From Phlegmacium glaucopus (lineage: Eukaryota; Basidiomycota; Agaricomycetes; Agaricales; Cortinariaceae): a DNA stretch of 17,394 nt. The notes under the pieces were generated by a model, which saw only the letters and a list, made by a program, of their open reading frames with translations, did not search any database and was not told where the DNA came from. Shown in pieces: positions 1 to 9,578 of this stretch. Made by a program: the position numbers and the translations under genes. Numbering within the stretch: the first letter of the stretch is position 1; every line of letters starts with the position of its first letter. Location of the stretch: the NCBI GenBank assembly GCA_015039465.1, contig MU129989.1, positions 496,260-513,653 on the forward strand, read 5' to 3'.

Positions 1-241
1 GTAGTGCGCCGCGGTTTTAAACTACCGTCCGGCCGTAGCGATAGCTATAAAGATCTACTTCAGCTTGTCAACCGGTGACGTACGCCCGATCTGCTTTCCG
101 TTTGGTAGCTTACCTGGCAGTCTATACGCGGTTTGCTTCTATCTCTCAATACCGTCTACGTTCTGCGACATCGTTGCAGTTTTACCCAACTAAAGTTTTA
201 CCTTAATAAACTAAACATGGGACCTAGATGCCCGCTTGCTT

Positions 242-694
242 TTATGAGCCATCGGTTGGAGTGTCGGGATCAGCTTCTAGTTCGAAATTCTTTATAGGCC
301 TTGCGGCTTCTTGATCCTCGTATATCTGCGAGCAAGGATTGCTAGCGGTGTAAGGAATTTTCATTTAGTGCCAACTGCCTGTCTCTCTAGTCGCCCATAA
401 AACACGTCCCCTACCTGGGGAGTAAGTCTCGGCTCCATGTTTCGGTCGACTCTCGGCTTTTGGGGTCCGTGGTAAGGCTGCTAGGTATGTGCGAGCGACT
501 CTAAAGGAGTCGACGTGATAAGCAAAACTGTACATTAATGTGCCTAAAAGGGGCTTTTCTTTAGTGATGCCGATGTTATGGTTAGTTTTTTCTCTGCATA
601 CTATACAGTGTTCCGAAGCCTTCGGACTTGTATCCTCGGTATCGTAGGCTCTAGTACTTCGTAGAATTGGAGGTAGGCTTGTGTAATCGGGGAC
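242..694 (-). pseudogene. Unrecognised decayed reading frame, possibly retroelement-derived
   Basis: On the minus strand one frame stays open from about 694 down to a stop at 242-244, with a single internal stop at 365-367, giving roughly 150 codons. Visible words include CIVCREKTNHN near the middle and EDQEAARPIKNFELEAD near the end. The composition looks protein-like, but I recognise no family. A second minus frame (about 720 to 601) is also open for some 40 codons just upstream, so the region may be one older ORF broken by frameshifts. It follows the gag-like ORF at 721-1002 on the same strand, which is why a retroelement origin is suggested. That origin is inference only. Confidence 0.25.
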
Positions 695-720
695 TTAGCC
701 CTGGTGCCGATGCGTCGTTG

Positions 721-1002
721 TTAACATAAAAAACGAGTCTGGGTCGTGTAATGGATTTGTTTACAGGGATTCCGGCCTGGCATAATTGATGTGGCTATTT
801 CTGGCATTGTGTGGTGTATTCGCTCGGCTGGTAAGCTAGTTGTCCTGATGGATTCTGATCGGCGTGTTTCGGCTGATGTCCAAACAGCAGGGACTAGGCG
901 AAGGCTTGGCAACGGGTTTTTTGTTTGGTTAGGGGTTGTTTCTTCTGATGATGATGATTCTTCCGTTGCTGTAGGACTATTCGGCGGTTCTGGGTATGCC
1001 AA
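721..1002 (-). CDS. Ser/Thr/Pro-rich 93-residue ORF, gag-like position, unassigned
   Basis: A minus-strand ORF of 93 codons starts at 1002. It opens with MAYPEPPNSPTATEES, followed by a serine and glutamate run, which is an N-terminal composition common in fungal Ty3-type gag proteins. It lies about 25 bp downstream (minus strand) of a possible primer-binding region and an LTR-like segment. It carries no zinc knuckle or protease motif, and the frame stops before the next open stretch. The forward ORF overlapping it (791-1033) looks like a shadow. The gag reading rests on position and composition, so confidence is low. Confidence 0.25.
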   Translation of the reverse strand: MAYPEPPNSPTATEESSSSEETTPNQTKNPLPSLRLVPAVWTSAETRRSESIRTTSLPAERIHHTMPEIATSIMPGRNPCKQIHYTTQTRFLC

Positions 1003-1040
1003 ATCTGGGTATGGCAGACTTCCAAAGGGCTGATATTCGT

Positions 1041-1286
1041 TGTTCGTGTTTGTCTACTTTTGTATTGTTGGCTTTCCGAAGGTATCCGGCCTTCGAAATT
1101 GCCTTTAGAGAATATTGGTTTGATTTATTTTATAAGCTTGCACCTCCCTCGCGGTGGGCTCCAAGTTGTAAGTGCGTAAACGTTCCTGGTTCGAAACGGA
1201 TACAGTAAGTTTATTGAGGGTAAGTCGGAAATATTGATTTCCGATGGTGCGAGCGCTTAAGTCACGTGACGTGATATACGATGACA
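1041..1286 (-). repeat. Possible solo or 5' LTR (minus orientation)
   Basis: Read on the minus strand, this 246-bp segment begins TGTCAT at 1286 and ends CGAACA at 1041, so it has TG...CA ends. It contains a perfect 10-bp palindrome GTCACGTGAC at 1261-1270. Immediately beyond its end, minus-strand ATATCAGCCC (about 1035-1026) loosely resembles the TATCAGAGCC primer-binding site of many fungal Ty3 elements. No second LTR or target-site duplication is visible in the window, so this remains a suggestion. Confidence 0.22.
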
Positions 1287-1702
1287 ATTAAATGTAATCC
1301 GTATTGAGATTCGAGAAATAGTGCAGTAAAGAGATTTTTAAGGTCCCTTTATGAGAATGAGATAAGAACTTGAGCTAGCTAATGAGGGGTGATTTTCCAC
1401 TGCCTTTCTACAGTAAATACGAGCTGCTTTTATATGTAGGAAGGAAAGAAATTTTAAAATGAAATCTCTTTAGCGTCTGATCTTTAAGAAATTTTATGCT
1501 GTTTTAATTTAATTTAAGAGCGTCCTAGCTCTTTTTTAGGTATGTTCATTTTTCACTTTCCTTGCGCGCGCCCGGTCCTGGCCGTACTCTTGATGCTTGT
1601 GCGTTACTTTTCCAGAACGGGACAAGTCACGCGTGACTCATTTCTAAAATGGGAAATCGTCTTTCGTGCGTGCGCTTGCTCGTGTGAACGAACTCCGTTC
1701 CT
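1287..1702. other. AT-rich spacer without a recognisable gene
   Basis: No ORF of coding character appears on either strand. A short hairpin-like word pair (AAGAGC...GCTCTT) lies near 1516-1533 beside T-rich sequence. Nothing else stands out. Confidence 0.5.
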
Positions 1703-1955
1703 TACATTATCAGTAAAGTAAGAAGTAGCAGTGACGAATGTTGCAATCACGTTGAGCATTTCGTGGATAGAAGCGATGATATTAAAGGCTTTTTCGACAG
1801 TGTCTGTTCTTGTTGAACACACAGAAATCATGACCCGAGCCAATTGGCTCGAAAACAATACCATGCCAGATTCAATTACTATGAAAATGACGGTCCGAAT
1901 TTTGCTCCCACCACGCCAACACCTTGGTCGTCTGAAGTAATGGTTTTTCCTGTGT
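1703..1955 (-). pseudogene. Fragment of multipass membrane protein (same family as 8333-9578)
   Basis: The minus-strand frame reads SKIRTVIFIVIESGMVLFS, then QLARVM, then IHEMLNVIA and SYFTDNV. This matches, residue for residue in long stretches, the last transmembrane part of the gene at 8333-9578 (SKIRAVIFIIIESGMILFS, QLARLL, IHQMLNVIT, SYFTDNM). Just upstream, the SDDQ motif sits in another frame, so a one-base indel separates SDDQGVGV from GGSKIR at about 1920-1930. The N-terminal transmembrane segments and the C-terminal cytosolic tail are absent. The homology stops at TDNV and the frame runs on into unrelated residues. It is a dead partial copy. On its upstream side it meets a J-domain fragment on the same strand. 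Confidence 0.7.
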
Positions 1956-1968
1956 AACAACAGTACGC

Positions 1969-2114
1969 CATAGGATCCATTGGGTCTTCCCCATTATCGA
2001 AAGGTTTTAATTCATGATTCGACAAGACTTCGATGTTCGTAGGCTTCGTTGAGGAGTGCCATTTTGGCTTCTGAATTTCCTTTGTCGGGGTGTGCGATGC
2101 TAGCTGCTTTGCGA
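1969..2114 (-). pseudogene. DnaJ (J-domain) exon fragment, DNAJC3/p58IPK-like
   Basis: Minus-strand reading gives RKAASIAHPDKGNSEAKMA, then LLNEAYE, then after a frame change EVLSNHELKPFDNGEDPMDP. This is helix III and IV of a J domain with the diagnostic HPD tripeptide. The SEAKM, NEAYEVLSN and FDNG-DP words are those of the C-terminal J domain of DNAJC3/p58IPK-type TPR co-chaperones. A 7-base insertion near 2031-2040 shifts the frame between NEAYE and EVLSN. An intron acceptor (CTAG) lies directly upstream at about 2115-2118, so this looks like one exon. TPR repeats and helices I-II are not found in the window. The fragment cannot encode a functional chaperone. Confidence 0.72.
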
Positions 2115-2673
2115 CTAGTTGGGGTAAGTAAGTGGTTAGTAAGAACGAAAGAAGAAGGAAAAAAGAACGCTTTTTTGATCGTTTTCGGGTCTGCGTCTCT
2201 AGAAACGCCTATAATCTCGTAGTAATCCTTTCTGTTTACTCTGTTTCAATAGCCTCTTTGCTTTTTGTATCCGTTGCAATATTTATAAAAAGGAGGTCAA
2301 TATATGCGTATTCTTTTTTTGTAGTAAAAGAGAATTAGTACCTCTCGATCTGCACGTCCACTTATCTCAAATGCTTTGTGTCGTGTAAAGCGGATAACTC
2401 TTGGACGGGTGCCGAGTCGTACGAGCAAGTTTCGAAGATTCGTTGGAAGATTTCTCATGTCGTCGTGCCAGGCTTTCGTTTATGCAGCTTGTGTTCTAAT
2501 CCGTTATTGGAAGTAAGGCGTTATTATGTACCATCAACTTCCAATGTGGCCTGGCAACGAGGTCGTGTTCCGTCCCACTTTTGGACTTCCCTACAGGGGC
2601 ACCTTGAACATAATAAAAAGTAAGACTCTATGAGACCTCCGGAATCGAACGAGGCTGGTAACCCACTCGAGTC
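2115..2673. other. Unassigned spacer
   Basis: An 81-codon forward ORF (2378-2623) and a 68-codon one (2132-2338, with a hydrophobic middle) occur here, but neither resembles a known family or shows splice context that would support it. The first contains CSLCSNPLLEVRRYYV, which I cannot assign. I call no gene. Confidence 0.4.
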
Positions 2674-2768
2674 GACAACGTATAGCCTCTTGACATGAGT
2701 GACAAGCCCTCTTCGTTCAAAAACATATGCTGCATGACATAGGTCGTGTTCTGATCTTTTTTTTAAAG

Positions 2769-3277
2769 GTACGGATATCAGCTCACTGGGAAGGAGAAAT
2801 GGAGTGATATGACCTTGAAAAAGCCAAAACAAAGGGTGGTATCAAGTCTAAAGGCGCAAAGAAAAAAACAGAAGGATAAAGATTCAAAGTGGAAGGAGCA
2901 GAATAGCTGTTGGAGAAGAGAATGATGAAGGCGAACACAAGGTAATGTCCTTTTTTTTGTTCATGGGTCATAGTTGGTCGAAACCCTAAAGTCACAGGTT
3001 CAGCCACCCCGCTGCTGCCCCCGAGACCCCTAAGACAGCGACACTCGACGGACCTGATCCCACCGATCCCTTGCCCACAACTCCTCTAAAAAAATATAAT
3101 GCAATGTTAGCAGTTTTCCGAAACACACTCCACATGTAAGGGGTCCTCCTCCTGTCATCTGAAAATCTGGGAGTTTAAACATTTTTATTTATTTCCTACC
3201 ATGAATCTATGAACGTGGATCACGCGAATATACTTTGGACAATTTTTACTCACTTCGACTGCATAAAATGGACAAGT
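2769..3277 (+). pseudogene. Truncated Kelch gene fragment (unit A copy)
   Basis: This is a partial copy of the segment at 6433-6931 of the Kelch gene. It begins exactly at an intron acceptor (AAAG before GTACGG), where the protein reads YGYQLTGKEKW. It continues through the Lys-rich linker, an intron, the TLDGPDPTDPLPTTPL block and the start of the last Kelch motif, up to the codons for DKMDK. There the homology ends abruptly against the 3' end of the METTL16 gene. It has lost the ATATGGAGG (YGG) part of the motif near 3200, and the Lys-rich exon is frameshifted. Together with 6433-7000, 11142-11655 and 15589-16110 it makes four copies of this segment in the window. Confidence 0.85.
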
Positions 3278-3278
3278 G

Positions 3279-5228
3279 TCAAGGCCTATCGCTAATATTT
3301 TTATCTTGGAGATCATCCCCAACCTTCCGCTAAATATGACTCGCAAAACTTTCAAATACAAGTCCAATGTGTACCATAAAGCCATTAAAACTCCAACTCC
3401 AAACTTGTTTCCATAGTCCTCGGTAGGGTGTCAATCACTCGCACGCTACAAGTGAGCGCAGGCTGTCGAGAAGATGATGATGATGTCCGCGTATTCGTAT
3501 TCTCCAGAGGAGTTGAACCATTTAAGCGACGACGACGTCGCGCACTTCGAGACCATGTATTCCCTTCAGCTTCTAGGAACAAGGTTCTTGAAGCTGAAGA
3601 AGAAGAAACAGTGTTGCTGACGGATCCTGGATCTTTGTTAGTTGCAGATACACCTTCGAGTAGACGAAGATTTCGATCAAGAATGTCTGCTAACATAGGG
3701 ACTGAGCAGTTTGGGAATGACTGAGTTAGTGTATTACGAGGTGGCATGAGTAGGTACAGCGGATGACCCGCAACGATTGAAGGGATACGCGCTATAGACT
3801 TTTGAAAAGGCTGGATTACAACTGACTCGAAAAGGCCTACACAGAATACTCACATCAGGGAGATGCATATCGATGAATGACCATCCGACCGCCCAACGAC
3901 GCGTCTGGCCTTGAACAAACTCTGTAATTGCGTAGTTCACAATCTGCTTAAAAATGTGAAAAAAAGTCCAAAGTGACGATAAGTTTGACAGTAGTAACGT
4001 ACAGAGCGTTTACGCAAGTTTTCTACAACGGTGGTCACAGATGACATCTTCCCTAGCATCGAGGTATACCACCTTGTAAGAATGGGTGAATTGGTAGGAG
4101 TTGGAAAGGGTAAATATAAGCGACAAGACATACTTGCACCGGGTTTGAAAACGTTCACTTTCCTCAACCATTTGCCCGACGAATCCTTCTTCCCCGCCAT
4201 CGGCGAATATCATCTCGATATCAGCTCCCGTACATACCTAGATTGAACGCTGTTACAATTGACTATCAGACCACAAAGGTAAAAAGTTGCTTACCGCATT
4301 AGGCGCAAGGTCCTTTTCACTCGCTGACTGGGCCACCTCTTGTAAAAAGGTGGATTGCACATCGTGAACTCAAAGCTATATAAAAAAAAAGAAAAAAAGA
4401 TGAGCCATTGAAGGTACGAATATAATAATATGTTACGAACTTTGATTTAAGATTCCCTTCCAAGGTAAAAAAGATACTCCCTTCTCCAGTGGCTTTCTCA
4501 AGGCGGACCCGGGACTGCATGTTATTCGTGTTCGGATTTTCACTAGCACAATCGTATGATATGTCGTCAAGTTCTATTTTATCTCTCAATTAATGCAGCC
4601 CTGAAGGGAATAAAATCGTACCAGTAGCGACAAACTCCCATTCCGGTTCCAATTTGCATCCAAGGAAATGATATATAGCAGTTGACCCCGTTCCTCTGTG
4701 AAAATCTGTCATCAGTTCCTTACAGAGAGGATTTTATTTGACAGAGATGACATACATGTCAATACCTCGTACGCGCCGACGAGGATTCCCGAACACGTAA
4801 TCGTGTGCGTGAACAATCTCTTGGATCCAAAGTATGTAGTTCAGCCTATGATCCATACGGTGAGACTTGACCATCTCGCGAAAACAAAATCCAGACTACC
4901 GATTCGGGACCTAAACCCGACTTTTGAGAATCACTTTGGGGACGTATACGGGCCTGGTCGGACTGACCGGTGGACATAATCTGTTTTCAGGAATGCGAAG
5001 CGTAATACTGAAATGACAGAACATAATAGCTTCCGTCAACCGTCTGTCCTAAGTAAAGTCCACGCAACTGAAAAAAAATGTTCGTGTCCAATGATGTAGT
5101 AGCACATACCTCTGGGCTGCTTCATTTCGAAAATTAATCGTCGTCCGAGGTCGAGATGAAGTATCTTGATATTCAGCCGCTAGAGCTAAGAAATCTGGTG
5201 GATTGGAATATGGATTGCGACAATGCAT
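3279..5228 (-). pseudogene. METTL16-like RNA N6-adenosine methyltransferase, copy A (broken)
   Basis: METTL16 (DUF890) methylates adenosine in U6 snRNA and certain hairpins using S-adenosylmethionine. About ten exons are readable: 5228-5110, 5043-4954, 4845-4756, 4695-4622, 4582-4437, 4375-4295, 4237-4134, 4072-4003, 3943-3854 and 3798-3279. The start reads MHCRNPYSNPPDF, matching the METTL16 N-terminus. Then come NRLCPPVSPTRLNYILW, the SAM-binding GIDIGTGSTAIY, DDISYDCA, the catalytic NPPF in TMCNPPFY, WYTSMLGKMSSV, and QGQTRRWAVGWSF. The C-terminal exon opens PLYLLMPPRNTLTQSFPNC. Lesions: a 10-bp deletion right after NPPFY (about 4341-4350) shifts the frame; a Gln codon became TAA at 3385-3387; an extra base follows near 3370. 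The residue before the last Kelch-fragment junction ends the homology. Family assignment is firm; loss of function is inferred from the lesions. About 460 codons would be expected. Confidence 0.88.
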
Positions 5229-5315
5229 CAGTCAGGAGGAGACAGATCAGTTATTATGTAAGTAATGTACATAAAATAAAATGTTTTTACGTATTTATGA
5301 ACCACGGATTGTTAG
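5229..5315. promoter_or_regulatory. Divergent promoter gap METTL16/Kelch, unit A
   Basis: Only about 87 bp separate the METTL16 ATG (5228, minus strand) from the first recognisable Kelch codon (about 5316, plus strand), so the two genes must share a head-to-head promoter or overlapping 5' leaders. Compared with unit B, the stretch next to the Kelch start has been replaced: an in-frame TAG (5313-5315) now precedes the first conserved codon and no in-frame ATG is seen. No TATA box was identified. Confidence 0.45.
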
Positions 5316-7741
5316 GCAAGCTCATCAGCAGCTGCCTCAAAAGCAGCAAAGAAAGCCAAAACAACCAAAAATACTGAACGAAAGGAAACTAAAATCGCTC
5401 TCAAATCCAAATCAACTCTAAAGGGGTCCTCTACTGTTAGTGGGAAGAAGTCTAGCAAGAAAAAGGGGAATGATTCGGATACAGATGACGATGATCTTGA
5501 AGGTATCTTGGAAAAGGTAAGGACTTATCGACTTTATAAATCTCAGAGAGATAATAATGCCATTGTGGTCAGTAGATGCGGAAAGAATGGCAAGAAGCTC
5601 ATACAGTGACTGAGGAACTCGAGGAAGGACCTCCAAGTCGACGAGCAAACGCTACTTTGACGGCTTGTCCAAATGGAAGTCACCTATGATGCATTGAGGG
5701 AGAATGACTTGTGGTTATTCGACACGCAAGAGTACAAATGGAATCAAGTCGAATTTAGAGAAATGGATGCTAAACCATCGTGAGTTTTTACCTCGTAAAT
5801 TCCAGGGATGAACATCGCCTTCTCAGTAAGAGAGAACAACAGACTACGCAGTGGTTTCTCTTTTCTGCCTTGTGCCGACGGCATCATCTTACACGGTCTG
5901 TCCCCTCCCAACACTACAAGTTTTGACTTGCGTACTTAAAACTAAGGACCTAGGTGGATATTGCAAGGAATACGCAAAAGGGAAACGTCCAGTTGGCGTA
6001 ATGCTCGATGATACCTGGTTACTGAAGTAACGCACTTCTTTCCAAATCTTCCCCTTCATCGTTATACTAACCAATGTCTCCCCAAGAATCACATTACCCT
6101 CTACTGCAGATCCAAGTCCTGCTTCGAAACCAGTTAGCGCACCCCCAAAAACTACATCGAAAGCGCCTAGCAAACAACCTCAACCTCAACTCACGATCAC
6201 ATGGGAACGACGTAAACGCGCATCCGATGTATACGCGCCTTCCCTTCGTAGTGGTTGTACGATGACGCTATGGGCAGGGAAAGGGATGGGCATCCTTTTT
6301 GGGGCTGTTACGGATGAAGATATTAATGAGGAGACATTGGAAAGTGTTTTTTGGAATGATTTGTAAGTTGCTTATTCTTTTTTTTTATACACCTTTTTTG
6401 GGGGCTGATCAGTTCTCTCTCTCCTTTTTTCGGTACGGATGTCAGCTCACTGGGAAGGGGAAACGGAGCAGTATGACGTTGAAAAAGCCAAAACCAAAGG
6501 GTGGTGCCAAGTCTAAAGGCGTAAAGAAAAACAGAAGGATAAAGATGCGAAGTGGAAGGAGCAAAATAGTGAGGAAGACGATGAAGGTGAAGACGAGGTA
6601 TGTATCCTTTTCTTTTCATGGTGTAGTTGTCGAAACCCTAAAGTCACAGGTTCAGCCACCCGCTGCTGCTCCCGAGACTCCTAAGACAGCGACACTCGAC
6701 GGACCTGATCCTACCGATCCCTTGCTCACAACTCCTCTGCCGAGATATAATGCCATGTTAGCAGTTCTCCGAAACACATTCTACATGTAAGGGAGGCCTC
6801 CTCTCCTGTCATCTGAAAGTCCGGGACTTAAACATTTTTTTTACTTCATAGATATGGAGGGATCTATAAACGTGGATCACGCGAATATACTTTGGACGAT
6901 TTTTACACGCTTCAATTGGATAAAATGGACAAGTATATTTGTTTGGAGAGTGATGTCGTTATCCCGGATGGTGATGTAGAAAGTAGCAGCGAGGACGATG
7001 AGGACGATGATAGCGATGACGGTGACGATGAAGAGGATGAGGAAGAAAGTGATGGAGATGGAGATAATGCTGACGATTCAGAGGAGGACGTTGTGGAGAA
7101 TACAATCGAGAGTAGGGAGCCTGAGGAGGATCAATCAACAACAAAAATTGAACTCATTGACGAGGAGCCCAAACTATCTCAGGTAAAAATTCATTCTCTC
7201 CCCATCCAACGCGCGCTCTTCAAGTTTTCCTAACTATTTTCTCTCTTCAGGATGAACTTCGCTCTCAAGCAACAGCTTTCATGGGTGTATCGAAAGATAC
7301 CACACGTTCACTGGAAGATATCCAAAGTACTCCGTTACCTGGAGAAACGTTAGCCATGTTCTACACTCCTTCACGTTAGTCTCTCTCTTCCCTCTATTAT
7401 ATATTCTTCTGACAACCCGCGCTTCCCAGGCGAATATTGAACTCAAAAAGCTCATGGCAACAGCGACAATCAAGGGAAGCAACTACGCAGAGATGGATTT
7501 ACACTTGCTGAAGAACGATATAGTACGCTTGTTTTGTAGCTTTGGTTTTTATGTAACCTGGGCGTCCTCTGATCATTTTTGTCGTGTGCCCTTAGCTCCG
7601 TATAAACCGATTTTAGCTGAGGTTGAGAAGATTCTGGAAGACGCAGGGTTGGATGAAGAGGAGATGAGACGAGGTGCTGCGGGAGGAGGTTTACCACTCT
7701 CTGCGGGAGGAATTGTTGGGTTTAGTCGTAATAGACGCTAG
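5316..7741 (+). pseudogene. KLHDC4/KEL3-like Kelch protein with DUF4110-type tail, copy A (broken)
   Basis: Exons: 5316-5516, 5576-5779 (fused by a deletion), 5852-5895, 5954-6026, 6087-6362, 6433-6597, 6650-6786, 6852-7182, 7251-7374, 7431-7522 and 7596-7741. The protein starts with an Ala/Lys-rich stretch and a DDDDLEGILEK segment, then RKEWQEAHTVTEE and PPSRRANATL, as in KLHDC4. Later come ADGIILHG, RPVGVMLDDTWLL, GILFGAVTDED, FWNDLYG, PRYNAMLAVL, YGGIYKRGSREYTLDD, a long Asp/Glu run, and the tail GETLAMFYTPSR, QLRRDGFTLAEERY and YKPILAEVEKILEDAGLDEEEMR. Lesions: no start codon; Trp to TGA at 5687-5689; about 605 bp missing at 5705/5706, which removes the first Kelch blades; an acceptor AG changed to CG at 6431-6432; a one-base loss near 6524-6531; Trp to TGA at 7439-7441. 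It is clearly a pseudogene. The family role in yeast is poorly defined, so I assign no function. Confidence 0.88.
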
Positions 7742-8280
7742 AACCGCCATTAAGCCACGACTTTAGTTCAAACCTATACACGAGTTGGGTACGTGCGTCG
7801 ATGCGTATCTGGTTGATTTGAAAAGTGTCAATGAAAAAATGGAAAAAAATGGGTTGGTTTGATTGACCCATCCTTCCCCGATTGGGCAAGGGAACGTCTT
7901 ATATGCCATGTTGTTTCTCTGATGATTAACACCCAATCAACACTGCCATCTCGACCCCATCAATATTTGGACTGATCTTTCCCAACGCTCTAACATCTTT
8001 TGAAGGCCTTTTATGACTGGGTAAATTATCAAAGGAATGAAAGAGAAGATGCTGAATACAATACAGTGAGTATTCGAAGACGAAAATGTGGATATGAAAT
8101 ATACCAAGCTCGATGGCTTTATCCTGCTAGGTGCAAAAATATGAACGCGCCATCACACAAGCGGTGGGTTAAGTAACTAGGTGAGAAGGGTATACGATGA
8201 GATAGTAGTTTATTGATACTCAAGAGGGAAGAAATAAGGAATAGACTGCAGTATAAGATGAAATAAGGTGTCCAGCGCCC
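7742..8280 (+). pseudogene. Kelch 3' flank with small exon-like remnant (unit A)
   Basis: Sequence downstream of the Kelch stop is shared with 16940-17362. Its most gene-like part is 8006-8065, flanked by an acceptor-like TGAAG and a donor GTGAGT, encoding AFYDWVNYQRNEREDAEYNT. A third, more diverged version lies at 9994-10062. Upstream of it is a stretch with stops in the frames I checked. I do not recognise the protein. A small, highly charged protein is possible, but nothing establishes it. Confidence 0.4.
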
Positions 8281-8332
8281 ATCTACAAGTCTAGTACATG
8301 CTGCCTTGATGCTGCCTGTGGGCTCTATGTGA

Positions 8333-9578
8333 TCATCTATCTACCATCTCGATATCGTCACCTTGTCGAACGCCAATGTTATCGTCTCCATTGACAATAC
8401 CGGCATCATGACCTTCCGTTTCCGATATTGAATTTGGATTGTTGTCCGCAAAGCGCAAACTCTCAATGGTAGATTCTATCATGGATTCCTTATCGTGGAA
8501 GGACAATCCCATGGAAACCCGCACCAGGATGATTGTAGGTGTTATACCCTAGATAGACCCATGTTATCAGTGAAATAAGAAGTAGCAGGGATTGATGTTG
8601 TAATCACGTTCAACATTTGGTGGATAGAAATGATGATCTGAAGAATTCTATCGCCAGCGTCCGTTTCTATAAAAATGGAACACAGGAGCCGAGCCAATTG
8701 GATTGAAAACAATATCATGCCAGATTCAATTATTATGAATATGACAGCCCGAATTTTGCTCCCGGCAGTAGCACCCAAACTTTGGTCGTCTGAGGTAGAC
8801 TTGATTTCATGGTACACCCTGAAGATCTTGAACACAATTAAGAATGTGACCAGAGCATTCACGGTCATGGACATGGCGAGAGCTGACAGGAGCCCACCAT
8901 CTGTCCAGTCAGGTTGTACAACTTGGCCTGAGAGGATGGACAGGAAGTTGCTAGATACTAGCCAGATGACTAGAGGAAAGGATTTGAAATTGGCCAGTCA
9001 AATAAGACAGGTTGACTGACCTAAGTATGCAACTGCTAAGATTGAAGGAAGGATCACAACACGGATATTACAACCCCACACAATCCAGCAACGGTAGATC
9101 TTTAAGATTTGCATCATTAAAATAAATGATAGGCATAGCAGTGTATACATACTAGGATGGATTGAGCAATGAAATCACAGCAACCAAATGCTGTGGTCTG
9201 AACAAGAGTGAGTTGGAGTAGTGTTGTCAGATTCCCGATAATCTGCACAACTGAAAGCGTAAAAAAGATGATTATCGTTACTGATAGAATTGTTACTAAC
9301 ATCATATGTCAAACGTGCTATATCAGCCACGACGGCAACAGCAGATAGAACATAGAGAGCACAGAGAGCATAGAAAAGGACATTGTTCCTCTTGTCGGTG
9401 CTTCTTTTCAATGTTCCTTGCAAATATATGGAAAATATGCCGGAATAAAGTCCTGGGACAGATTAATATTATACTTCTTTAGCAAGGGCTGTGCAAGTTG
9501 TACAAAAAATGTCTTACCGTAGAAGAAGCCTTCGAGAAACATTCCAATGAGAACAAAGTCTGCAATACTTAGCCTCAT
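8333..9578 (-). CDS. Multipass membrane protein, Agaricomycete family of unknown function
   Basis: Exons read on the minus strand: 9578-9518, 9452-9153, 9099-9021 and 8969-8333. The protein begins MRLSIADFVLIGMFLEGFFYG; an alternative ATG at 9620 would add 14 residues. It continues LYSGIFSIYLQGTLKR, RNNVLFYALCALYVLSAVA, SGCCDFIAQSIL-like residues (here FGCCDFIAQSIL), YRCWIVWGCNIRVVIL, VIWLVSSNFLS, ALAMSMTVNALVTFLIVFK and VIFIIIESGMILF. This suggests about seven hydrophobic segments, followed by a soluble C-terminal tail (RVSMGLSFHDKESM...EMVDR). Two single-base breaks stand out. A T run at about 9262-9267 needs one base fewer to join NDNHLF to TLSVVQIIG. A G run at 8547-8549 needs one base more to join GLSR to ITPTIILVRV. 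Everything else is intact, so this is either a live gene with sequencing errors or a very young pseudogene. Function is unknown. Confidence 0.75.

Larger units (their letters stand above)
2674..8280. repeat. Segmental duplication unit A
   Basis: From the word CGACAACGTAT at 2674 to AATAAGGTG at about 8270, this stretch has the same content, order and strands as 11050-17362. Sampled gene segments align at about 90 percent by eye, with transitions, transversions and small indels. Relative to unit B it lacks about 605 bp of the Kelch gene and about 79 bp at the METTL16 5' end, and it carries a different METTL16 intron in place of a 183-bp block. About 2.8 kb of other DNA, including a membrane protein gene, separates the units. 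Confidence 0.9.

Noticed and set aside
1140..1210. GGTTCGAAAC looks like a tRNA T-loop
   Set aside because: The flanking bases do not form a T stem (CCTGG against CGGAT) and no acceptor or anticodon arm could be folded.
2132..2623. Forward ORFs of 68 and 81 codons
   Set aside because: No recognisable domain, no splice context and no counterpart in unit B; open frames of this length are expected by chance.
3428..3724. Forward 98-codon ORF rich in Arg
   Set aside because: It is the shadow of the METTL16 C-terminal exon, which reads MPPRNTLTQSF on the minus strand.
6959..7144. Antisense His/Pro-rich ORF, and a similar one at 16044-16313
   Set aside because: These are complements of the Asp/Glu repeats of the Kelch protein; open frame arises from the low-complexity GAN codons.
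8540..8560. 10-bp GT...AG intron near the membrane gene C-terminal tail
   Set aside because: Far too short to be spliced; a single missing G explains the frame change.
9237..9280. 31-nt GT-AG intron in the membrane protein gene
   Set aside because: It restores the frame, but it is shorter than the other introns here; a one-base T-run indel that keeps TLSVVQ is a simpler reading. Not excluded.
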